This document shows positions 7,752 to 14,201 of a stretch of 38,016 bases of DNA, one piece after another. The translations under genes and the position numbers were made by a program. Under the pieces are notes generated by a model, which worked only from the letters and a program-made list of their open reading frames with translations, was not told where the DNA came from and searched no databases. Position 1 is the stretch's first letter; each line of letters starts with the position of its first letter. This DNA comes from JAJRRL01 sp047404195 (GTDB taxonomy: Bacteria > Pseudomonadota > Gammaproteobacteria > JAJRRL01), in assembly GCA_047404195.1 (NCBI GenBank), contig JBDOIU010000024.1, positions 1-38,016 of the forward strand, in the 5' to 3' direction.

Positions 7752-8252
7752 CTAATCAGAGTCGGAAGGTGTGGCTTCTTCTGCAGATTTATGGATATAC
7801 CCTACCACATCTCCTCCCCCCAGATTCCCATACACAGTGTATTGTTTAATGGTGGTGACCATCTCAGACTCGGGTACAGCTAATTTTTGCACATCAACAT
7901 TGCCCTTCTGTATTGATTGCAATCTATTATACAGACTAAAACACGCAGGACCGCCAGCTGTTTTTATCTCCTTGATGACGTCATGCTTACCATCAAAAGT
8001 TGAAGTTAACCAGTCAAATAGACCTCCCACGGCACCCGCCACCCGACCAAGAACACTTGGAGCTGATTGATCGTTATAGTCCTCCCAACTTTGCTTGTTG
8101 CAAACTTTGTAGTAATTCGTACCACAATGAATATACGCATAAGGGTTATCAGGACACGAATATGTCTGTGACTCAGCTGATGCGCTGGCAGAAAGTAAAG
8201 ACCCTATTAATAACGTCATTGTGCATATAGACGTTAAATATCGCTTCTTCAT
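7752..8252 (-). CDS. Exported cysteine-containing protein, family member B
   Basis: This 166-aa secreted protein starts MKKRYLTSICTMTLLIGSLL, with cleavage likely after ASA near residue 26. The mature part matches member A over most of its length (NPYAYIHCG, NYYKVCNK, GAVGG, ACFSL, and an LQ-Q helix). Conserved cysteines suggest one or two disulfides in the periplasm or outside the cell. The polar, acidic tail ends PSDSD. The ribosome-binding site (GAAGA) is weaker than the GGAGA found before A, C and D. It has its own promoter module at 8285-8313. No function is recognised. Confidence 0.75.
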   Translation of the reverse strand: MKKRYLTSICTMTLLIGSLLSASASAESQTYSCPDNPYAYIHCGTNYYKVCNKQSWEDYNDQSAPSVLGRVAGAVGGLFDWLTSTFDGKHDVIKEIKTAGGPACFSLYNRLQSIQKGNVDVQKLAVPESEMVTTIKQYTVYGNLGGGDVVGYIHKSAEEATPSDSD

Positions 8253-8284
8253 GATGAATCTTCAAATCTTTTTCACCTACTCTC

Positions 8285-8313
8285 ATTATAGCGCAAAGGC
8301 GACTGATTTGCTC
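8285..8313 (-). promoter_or_regulatory. Shared promoter module, copy B, with GCAAA/TTTGC dyad
   Basis: On the minus strand: an A7 tract, a weak -35 GAGCAA (8308-8313), 17 bases, then a perfect -10 TATAAT (8285-8290). Between them lies the inverted repeat GCAAA-N9-TTTGC (8293-8311), whose near arm starts two bases from the -10. Copies C (8854-8883) and D (9645-9673) match closely. A strong -10 with a non-consensus -35 and a dyad suggests control by an activator or repressor. Confidence 0.6.
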
Positions 8314-8418
8314 TTTTTTTAGTCCTTTCATGGTTGATTTCAGGCCTAATTGTCTGGCATACACTTTTCAAGGCCACATCGTTATTTGGGTAAAACAGAT
8401 GATATGATAGCTTACTCT

Positions 8419-8820
8419 CTAGGACTCTCCAGAATCACCCTCCTCCTGAACGGACTGGGTGCATGTACCCGATTTTAGCTGATTGTAAACCCATATATCG
8501 GTACCTGCCTGCTCGACCTTACAATATATCTTCGTATCTATTGAAGAAGTACTTCTAAGAACCCTATCTAATGCTTCGCAAATTGGTTCCTTCGAGCACA
8601 TCATGAGAGCATTCACAAACACTATTGCACCTTGTCGATTAAATGCATAATACTTTTGATTACACTCAATGTAGGATGCAGGATTTTTAGAATTACTATC
8701 TGCCAATTGTAACTTGTTATCGGACATCTCGGGTATACAAGAATAGTCAGTTGCCAACGCAGACTGCGATCCCACCAGCAAACCAACTGCACATACAGAT
8801 GCCAAATATCGTTTCTTCAT
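8419..8820 (-). CDS. Exported cysteine-rich protein, family member C
   Basis: This 133-aa secreted protein begins MKKRYLASVCAVGLLVGSQS, with cleavage likely after ALA near residue 23. The mature part is shorter and mostly different from A and B, but keeps NPASYIECNQKYYAFNRQ, which lines up with their NPYAYIHCG-YY-VCNK segment. Seven cysteines in about 110 mature residues suggest a disulfide-bonded fold. The acidic, Ser-rich tail ends GDSGES. CGGAGA precedes the ATG, in a leader almost identical to those of A and D. Promoter copy C lies 34 bases upstream of the start. No function is recognised. Confidence 0.72.
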   Translation of the reverse strand: MKKRYLASVCAVGLLVGSQSALATDYSCIPEMSDNKLQLADSNSKNPASYIECNQKYYAFNRQGAIVFVNALMMCSKEPICEALDRVLRSTSSIDTKIYCKVEQAGTDIWVYNQLKSGTCTQSVQEEGDSGES

Positions 8821-8853
8821 GGTACATCTCCGATGTCTCTTTCACTTACTCTC

Positions 8854-8883
8854 ATTATAGTGCAAAGGGGACTGATTTTGCTC
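8854..8883 (-). promoter_or_regulatory. Shared promoter module, copy C
   Basis: TATAAT (8854-8859, minus strand) is preceded by the dyad GCAAA-N10-TTTGC (8862-8881), then GAGC and a seven-A tract. The arm-to--10 distance (two bases) is identical to copies B and D, while the dyad centre has one extra base. Confidence 0.6.
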
Positions 8884-9099
8884 TTTTTTTGATTTGTTTT
8901 TAACCCAATGATCTTTCGCACAATTTATAATCTTGTGCACACATCGAGGCAGCTGAGCGGTATGACACCTCAATCAGCAACATTGCTACTCCCTCCCTAC
9001 ATAACACAGCCATAAAAAAACGCCTCAGCAATGCCCAGAAACAACCATTTTACATGCCACTCTGCTTTGGCTACGTAAAGCGTCTTTGAACTGAGTACA

Positions 9100-9612
9100 T
9101 TACGAGTCACTCGAGTCACTATTGCCGATCTGATATATTATAAAATCCGCATTATTGCACTTACAATTCTCTACATCTTTACTAGCAACATTAGTGTCTT
9201 TGAAGGTAAGCCCTTCTACCACATCCCCCACTTTTTTGTCTAGGCCGATTTCTTTTGCGGTAATTGACAGGCTAAATCTCTTTAAAACAATAAAATTACA
9301 GAGTTTCGTCGAATTTGACTGCGCCTCATTTAATGCATAAACCTTGTCAATTGTGACTAGGTTCTGTAACTGCGAATCATTTCCGCTTGCGTTAACGGTA
9401 TTATCTATATAACTGTTAGTGCGTATTACCTCGCATAATTTATCTGCTTGTTCGGAGGTCATACTGGTCGTCACATGCAGCTTGCCAAACAGCATGCCAG
9501 AAGATGGACTGCACTCAATATGATACGTTTTTTGTGTGCTCCCAGCCAATGCAGCTAATGGCCCCATGAGCAAACCAACTGTACAGACAGATGTTAAATA
9601 TCGTTTCTTCAT
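9100..9612 (-). CDS. Exported protein, family member D
   Basis: This 170-aa secreted protein begins MKKRYLTSVCTVGLLMGPLA, cleaved after about residue 23 (ALA-G). The signal peptide and leader are nearly the same as in A-C, but the mature part is largely unrelated; only a YHIECSPSSG stretch recalls the YIHCG/YIECN motif. Mature cysteines are present in IECS, LCEV, LCNF and NCKCNN. The tail ends NSDSSDS. The start at 9612 is set by CGGAGATATATC before the ATG and by homology; a start at 9636 would bury the signal. It has its own promoter (copy D). It may be an old duplicate whose mature region was replaced or diverged quickly. Confidence 0.72.
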   Translation of the reverse strand: MKKRYLTSVCTVGLLMGPLAALAGSTQKTYHIECSPSSGMLFGKLHVTTSMTSEQADKLCEVIRTNSYIDNTVNASGNDSQLQNLVTIDKVYALNEAQSNSTKLCNFIVLKRFSLSITAKEIGLDKKVGDVVEGLTFKDTNVASKDVENCKCNNADFIIYQIGNSDSSDS

Positions 9613-9644
9613 GATATATCTCCGAATCGTCTTCACCTACTCTC

Positions 9645-9673
9645 ATTATAGTGCAAAGACGACTAATTTGCTC
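9645..9673 (-). promoter_or_regulatory. Shared promoter module, copy D
   Basis: TATAAT (9645-9650, minus strand), two bases, then GCAAA-N9-TTTGC (9653-9671), GAGC and a seven-A tract. This is the same arrangement as copies B and C. Predicted transcription starts about 26 bases before the ATG. Confidence 0.6.
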
Positions 9674-9790
9674 TTTTTTTGATCTTTTATTGCCTCACCT
9701 TTAAGCCATTGATGATGTGTATCATTTTAAGCTACTGAGTGGTCATTGCTATACTAAGGCACTTTTTTATCTTTCACCTTGAGACTCTGG

Positions 9791-9852
9791 GGCTTGTTGA
9801 CTAAAAAAATCCAAATAATGAATGCTATGTAGCGCCAGGTCTTGCGTTTTTG
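9791..9852. repeat. Degenerate partial copy of the 177-bp repeat
   Basis: Segments such as CAAATAATG...ATGTAGCGCCAGGTCTTGCG and TTTTTGGGGTG match the end of the neighbouring full units (CAAATAACA...ATGTAGGGCCAGGTCTCGCA and TTTTGGGGTG) with scattered differences. It looks like an older third unit that has decayed. Confidence 0.6.
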
Positions 9853-10192
9853 GGGTGCGGGAACTGGTGCTGTAGATTTTTTGGTAGTTGGACTTGTTGA
9901 TTGAAGAAAAGCGCTGGAATATCTGGATATTTTAAGCTTTTCTGATTGAAACAAGTTCAAATAACAGACAATATGCAGGGCCAGGTCTCGCATTTTCCCG
10001 TGTGGTGGGTATATACCCACCGCATCCCAGGGTGCGGGAACTGGTGCTGTAGATTTTTTGGTAGTTGGACTTGTTGATTGAAGAAAAGCGCTGGAATATC
10101 TGGATATTTTAAGCTTTTCTGATTGAAACAAGTTCAAATAACAGACAATATGTAGGGCCAGGTCTCGCATTTTGGGGTGTGGTGGGTATATA
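9853..10192. repeat. Two tandem copies of a 177-bp repeat upstream of parC
   Basis: Bases 9853-10015 recur at 10030-10192 almost unchanged: one C/T difference, plus CCC (9997-9999) against GGG (10174-10176). The period is 177 = 3 x 59, so a minus-strand frame stays open through both copies (9754-10170), encoding a repeated segment around LALHIVCYLNLFQSEKLKIS. That frame has no convincing ribosome-binding site or family and is not called a gene. The junction between copies carries a perfect palindrome. The second copy ends 37 bases before the parC start, so it probably includes the parC promoter region. Confidence 0.85.
10004..10021. repeat. 18-bp perfect palindrome at the repeat junction
   Basis: GGTGGGTATATACCCACC equals its own reverse complement and can be extended with a few G-U or G-C pairs on each side. 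In the second copy the right arm is lost (GGTGGGTATATACTGC). It could be a protein-binding or recombination site, or a remnant of a repeat boundary. Confidence 0.7.
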
Positions 10193-10229
10193 CTGCTTCA
10201 ATATTCTTTTGCCGAAGGGATCACGTTTT

Positions 10230-12470
10230 ATGACGACTAATGATATTCAAACTGAAAAATTGCCTTTATCGACTTTTACTGAGCGCGCTTACCTGGATTA
10301 TGCCATGTATGTTGTGAAGGATCGGGCGCTACCGCAGCTGAGTGATGGTTTGAAGCCGGTGCAGCGGCGCATTATTTATGCCATGTCCGAGCTGGGGCTG
10401 AAGGCTGATGCTAAGTTTAAGAAATCTGCGCGTACGGTGGGTGATGTGTTGGGTAAGTTTCATCCGCATGGTGACAGTGCTTGTTATGAAGCGATGGTTT
10501 TGATGGCGCAGGACTTCTCTTATCGGCACCCTTTCATTGATGGTCAGGGTAACTGGGGTAGTGCGGACGATCCGAAGTCTTTTGCTGCGATGCGTTATAC
10601 TGAGTCTCGACTGACGAAGTATGCACAAATGATGCTGACTGAGTTGCGTAGTGGTACTGTCGATTGGCAGCCGAACTTTGACGGCTCGCTGAATGAACCG
10701 AAACAATTGCCAGCTCGCTTGCCGAATATTTTGCTGAATGGTGGTTCGGGTATTGCTGTGGGTATGGCAACAGATATTCCGCCGCACAACTGTCGTGAAG
10801 TGGTGGATGCCTGTGTGCATCTTATTGACCAGCCGGATGCAACCTTGGCGCAGATCATGAAGTTTATCAAGGCGCCAGACTTTCCAACACGTGCTGAAAT
10901 TATCACACCGCGCGCTGATATCAAGGAGATGTACAAGACAGGCAATGGTAGTTTGCGCCTGCGTGCTGCATTTGAAAAAGTGGATGATGAAATCATTATT
11001 CACGCACTGCCATACCAGGTACCCTCAGGTAGGGTTATTGAACAAATTGCTGCACAGATGTTGGCGAAGAAATGTCCTGATGTCAGTGATCTGCGTGATG
11101 AATCAGACCATGAGAATCCGACACGCTTGGTCATCACGTTGCGCAACAAGCGCATTGATGCTGATGCGGTTATGTCGCACTTATTTGCGACCACTGATCT
11201 TGAAAAGCAGGTTCGCATCAATTTGAACATGATTGGCCTGGATGGTCGACCAGCCGTGAAGCCGCTGTTGAATATATTACACGAATGGCTACAGTATCGT
11301 GAGCAAACGGTGACTCGCCGTTTACAGCACCGTTTGGATGCTGTGGATAGCCGCTTACATATTTTAGCGGGCTTAATGATCACTTATTTGAACATTGATG
11401 AAGTGATTGAAATCATTCGACAGTCGGATGATCCTAAAGCCAGCCTCATGCAGCGTTTTGATCTGAGCGAGAAGCAGTGTGATGCCATTTTAGAGATCAA
11501 GCTACGGCAGCTGGCTAAGTTAGAAGAAATTAAAATCAAAACTGAGCAGGATGCGCTGCAGAAGGAAGCAAAAACCTTACGTCAGCTTTTGAAAAGTAAA
11601 GCCAAGCGTTTGGCTTTGATCAAAGAAGAATTGCTTGCAGATAGAGAAGAGTATGGTGACAAGCGCCGTTCACGACTTGTTGAGCGAGAAGCGGCAAAAG
11701 CCATTTCAGCTGAGGCTGTTCTTTCTGCTGACCCAGTCACGATCATCCTATCACAAAAGGGTTGGATACGTGCTGCCAAGGGTCATGATGCTGATGGTGC
11801 TAAGCTGAACTACAAAACAGGTGACGCTTTCTTAGCGCAGTGTCAGGCACAACTGAACCAAAGTATTTTATTTTTGGATGATCAGGGTCGTGTCTATCAG
11901 GTGCCGGCGCATAAGTTACCGTCTGCGCGTGGATTTGGTGATCCGCTTTCTAGCCTCATTAGTCCTGCTGCGGGTGCACAGATTATTGATATGATGGTTG
12001 CAGACAAGGCTGAGCAACATGTTCTCCTGGTTTCAACCGCGGGTTATGGTTTTATTGCGCAGCAACAAGATCTGTATAGCAAAAATAAAAAAGGCAAAGC
12101 GGTACTGAAAGTGCCGACTGGTGCAAAAGCATTGCGCATGCAGCGGGTACAGCATGTTGATAAACAACATGTGGCTGTGCTGAGTAGCCGCGGTCATTTG
12201 GTGGTATTTCCCATCGCGGAATGTCCACAATTACCACGTGGTAAAGGTAATAAGTTATGCCAGCTGCCAAGCAAAGATTTGGCTGAGGAATGCTGCCAAG
12301 CAGTGGCTGTTTTATCTGACAAGGACCAGCTGCAAATTCAAGCCGGCAAGCGTCAAATGACACTGAAGCGCAAGGACATCACTCGCTTCCATGGCGAGCG
12401 TGGACGCCGCGGACAGCTGATACCCAAGGGCTATCGTCAGGTGACAGACTGTCTGACGTTACCGGCCTAG
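10230..12470 (+). CDS. parC: DNA topoisomerase IV subunit A
   Basis: This 746-aa ParC is the DNA-breaking subunit that, with ParE, decatenates daughter chromosomes. The catalytic Tyr123 lies in AAMRYTESRL. The quinolone-determining region GKFHPHGDSACYEAMV keeps Ser83 and Glu87 (E. coli Ser80 and Glu84), the susceptible form. A coiled-coil arm follows (about 370-480, rich in KLEEIKIKTEQDALQKEAKTL), then a ParC-type C-terminal pinwheel without a GyrA box. The length fits ParC (E. coli 752 aa). The ATG at 10230 has AAGGGA about ten bases upstream; the frame from 10179 starts inside the repeat. parE is not in the window. Confidence 0.96.
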   Translation: MTTNDIQTEKLPLSTFTERAYLDYAMYVVKDRALPQLSDGLKPVQRRIIYAMSELGLKADAKFKKSARTVGDVLGKFHPHGDSACYEAMVLMAQDFSYRHPFIDGQGNWGSADDPKSFAAMRYTESRLTKYAQMMLTELRSGTVDWQPNFDGSLNEPKQLPARLPNILLNGGSGIAVGMATDIPPHNCREVVDACVHLIDQPDATLAQIMKFIKAPDFPTRAEIITPRADIKEMYKTGNGSLRLRAAFEKVDDEIIIHALPYQVPSGRVIEQIAAQMLAKKCPDVSDLRDESDHENPTRLVITLRNKRIDADAVMSHLFATTDLEKQVRINLNMIGLDGRPAVKPLLNILHEWLQYREQTVTRRLQHRLDAVDSRLHILAGLMITYLNIDEVIEIIRQSDDPKASLMQRFDLSEKQCDAILEIKLRQLAKLEEIKIKTEQDALQKEAKTLRQLLKSKAKRLALIKEELLADREEYGDKRRSRLVEREAAKAISAEAVLSADPVTIILSQKGWIRAAKGHDADGAKLNYKTGDAFLAQCQAQLNQSILFLDDQGRVYQVPAHKLPSARGFGDPLSSLISPAAGAQIIDMMVADKAEQHVLLVSTAGYGFIAQQQDLYSKNKKGKAVLKVPTGAKALRMQRVQHVDKQHVAVLSSRGHLVVFPIAECPQLPRGKGNKLCQLPSKDLAEECCQAVAVLSDKDQLQIQAGKRQMTLKRKDITRFHGERGRRGQLIPKGYRQVTDCLTLPA

Positions 12471-12574
12471 GTGAATAATAAACAGCGTTGTATCAATACC
12501 TTATGTCGATATTCGCTTTTTATTGTGCGCAAGGTGTATAATTGATAGTAAGGCAAACTTATAAGGACATCTTT

Positions 12575-13063
12575 ATGAATAGTTACGCTGCTCAAACACT
12601 CATGGCTGGTGAACGCATTCTTGTGACTGCTCGTCCGCACCGTATTATTTTCTTCACACCAATCTTAATCATGCTGGCTGCCATTGCACTCAGCCTGTTT
12701 GGACAGGGTATCACTGCACTGCAATTGTCACTTTTTGGCTACTCAGTACATCAAGCCGTCAGTGCTGCTTTTCTTTTTGTTGGCTTCTACAGCCTCATTA
12801 AATCTTATTTAGTGTATCGAGCGTCTGAATATTCGATTACCAGCAAGCGCATCATAATGAAAACGGGTATCATGCAAACAAGTGCGCTGGAATTATTGCT
12901 TTCGAAATTAGAAGCCGTGCATATTGGTCAAAGCATGACGGGGCGTTTTTTTAATTTTGGTAGTATTTTGTTGGTCGGCGTTGGTGGCACTAAGGACTAT
13001 TTCTTTTATGTGCCGAACCCGTATGAGTTTAGAAAACACATTCAGGAACAGCGAGAAGACTGA
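12575..13063 (+). CDS. Membrane protein with bacterial PH domain (bPH2/DUF304)
   Basis: The 162-aa product has two membrane helices (about 23-43 and 60-80) followed by a bacterial pleckstrin-homology-like domain (82-157). That domain shows the family pattern YRASEYSITSKRIIMKTGIM, a leucine-rich stretch, then FFNFGSILLVGVGG and VPNPYEFRKHI. The family is widespread and its biochemical role is not established. AAGGA precedes the ATG at 12575, so the longer frame from 12542 is rejected. A TATAAT at 12537-12542 could be its -10, but no good -35 is present. It converges with epmB, the two ending three bases apart. Confidence 0.82.
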   Translation: MNSYAAQTLMAGERILVTARPHRIIFFTPILIMLAAIALSLFGQGITALQLSLFGYSVHQAVSAAFLFVGFYSLIKSYLVYRASEYSITSKRIIMKTGIMQTSALELLLSKLEAVHIGQSMTGRFFNFGSILLVGVGGTKDYFFYVPNPYEFRKHIQEQRED

Positions 13064-13066
13064 CTC

Positions 13067-14062
13067 TTAGACAATGGGTGTTTTACTCATTTCACCAGGC
13101 ACTTCACGCACAAATGTTGGCATCAGCCAACCTGGTAGTGCTTCGCGAACGGCCTGCATCAATGATTGCGCTTGGTTTGTATTGATATCAAAGTGGGCTG
13201 TGCCAGCCACTGGATCCAAGGCGTGTACATAGTATGGTTGGACACCGCACTCAAATAAGCGTTCAGATAAATCCACTTGTGCAGCCACTGAATCATTCAC
13301 ACCAGCCAATAAAACCGCCTGGTTGTACAGGCGCACACCGGCCGATTGTAGCAGATGCAATGCGGCTTCTACGCGAGGTGTCAGTGCTTGGGCGTGATTA
13401 CAATGTAGCATCATGATGACGGGTCGCTGTGCAGCAGCAAATGTTGCTGCTAATTCTGGTGTGATTCTTTCTGGCAACACGATGGGTATGCGTGTGTGGA
13501 AGCGAAGGCGCCGGATCGTGCTGATTTCTGTCAGATCATGACAGTATGCTGCCAGTTTGTCATCTGGTAATAGTAGCGGGTCTCCCCCACTGAAAATGAC
13601 TTCATTGACAGCGGCTTGCGAGCGAATGTATTGCAATATTTTTGGCCAATGCTGTGCTAACAAGCCATGTGACTGATATGGAAAGTGTCGCCGAAAGCAG
13701 TAGCGACAATGTACAGCGCAGGCACCTGTTGGCATGACCAACACCCGTGAGCGGTATTTGTGTAGCACGCCAGGGACGGGCCGTGCTGCGGCCTCCTCTA
13801 GCGGGTCGTGACCATATCCTGGCATGACTTGCTGTTCAGCCTGCAGCGGTAACACTTGTCGGAGTAATGGGTCGTTGGGGTCTCCGACCCGCATTGCCGC
13901 GATGTAGCTACGTGGTACGCGTAATGGAAAAGCTGACGATACATCGTCTAATGGTGGCAATTGTTGTCGATCAAGCTGCAAAAGGCTGCATAGTGTATCC
14001 AAATCGCGCACACAGTCACGCATTGCTTGCTGCCAAGATAGTAAGTTTGAGTGTTGCGCCAT
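13067..14062 (-). CDS. epmB: EF-P lysine 2,3-aminomutase (radical SAM)
   Basis: The 331-aa EpmB converts (S)-alpha-lysine to (R)-beta-lysine, which EpmA attaches to elongation factor P so that ribosomes can pass proline stretches. The radical-SAM cluster is CAVHCRYC (Cys115, Cys119, Cys122). SGGDPLLL and a C-terminal DPVAGTAHF segment fit the lysine-aminomutase group, and the length fits EpmB rather than the longer clostridial enzymes. The ATG at 14062 is preferred, with AGAG six bases upstream; an ATG six bases earlier is possible. In many relatives efp lies divergent next to epmB; here the divergent neighbour is the transporter operon. Confidence 0.9.
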   Translation of the reverse strand: MAQHSNLLSWQQAMRDCVRDLDTLCSLLQLDRQQLPPLDDVSSAFPLRVPRSYIAAMRVGDPNDPLLRQVLPLQAEQQVMPGYGHDPLEEAAARPVPGVLHKYRSRVLVMPTGACAVHCRYCFRRHFPYQSHGLLAQHWPKILQYIRSQAAVNEVIFSGGDPLLLPDDKLAAYCHDLTEISTIRRLRFHTRIPIVLPERITPELAATFAAAQRPVIMMLHCNHAQALTPRVEAALHLLQSAGVRLYNQAVLLAGVNDSVAAQVDLSERLFECGVQPYYVHALDPVAGTAHFDINTNQAQSLMQAVREALPGWLMPTFVREVPGEMSKTPIV

Positions 14063-14092
14063 TGCCATCTCTGTATTGAATCACAAGACCCC

Positions 14093-14120
14093 ATTGTAGC
14101 GTGTCTACAATAACCTACAA
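14093..14120 (-). promoter_or_regulatory. Possible epmB promoter with a 19-bp palindrome
   Basis: On the minus strand TTGTAG (14115-14120), 16 bases, then TACAAT (14093-14098) form a plausible promoter. The -10 is one arm of the inverted repeat ATTGTAGCGTGTCTACAAT (14093-14111; 7-bp arms, 5-base centre). It may be an operator between epmB and the yej-like operon. Confidence 0.35.
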
Positions 14121-14139
14121 GCACCATCACCACCCGCAC

Positions 14140-14168
14140 TTGCTGTAGAGGCCTGAGCACGGCATACT
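14140..14168 (+). promoter_or_regulatory. Weak candidate promoter of the yej-like operon
   Basis: TTGCTG (14140-14145), 17 bases and CATACT (14163-14168) would start transcription near 14175. Both hexamers are imperfect, so this is tentative. Confidence 0.3.
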
Positions 14169-14201
14169 GATTTCATCATTTCGACCATGGATGGCCTCAA
14201 T

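Noticed and set aside
8173..8364. 63-aa minus-strand ORF over the start of exported protein B
   Set aside because: It overlaps both the B coding start and its promoter module and is not similar to the family.
9754..10170. 138-aa minus-strand ORF inside the 177-bp repeats
   Set aside because: It exists because the repeat period is a multiple of three. No ribosome-binding site, signal or known domain is seen, and its sequence decays in the third unit.
9791..10192. CRISPR array
   Set aside because: Only two full long units without short repeats or unique spacers; no cas gene nearby.
10329..11003. 224-aa ORF antisense to parC, with smaller neighbours
   Set aside because: It is a shadow of the parC coding frame; composition is His/Arg/Ser-rich without domain features.
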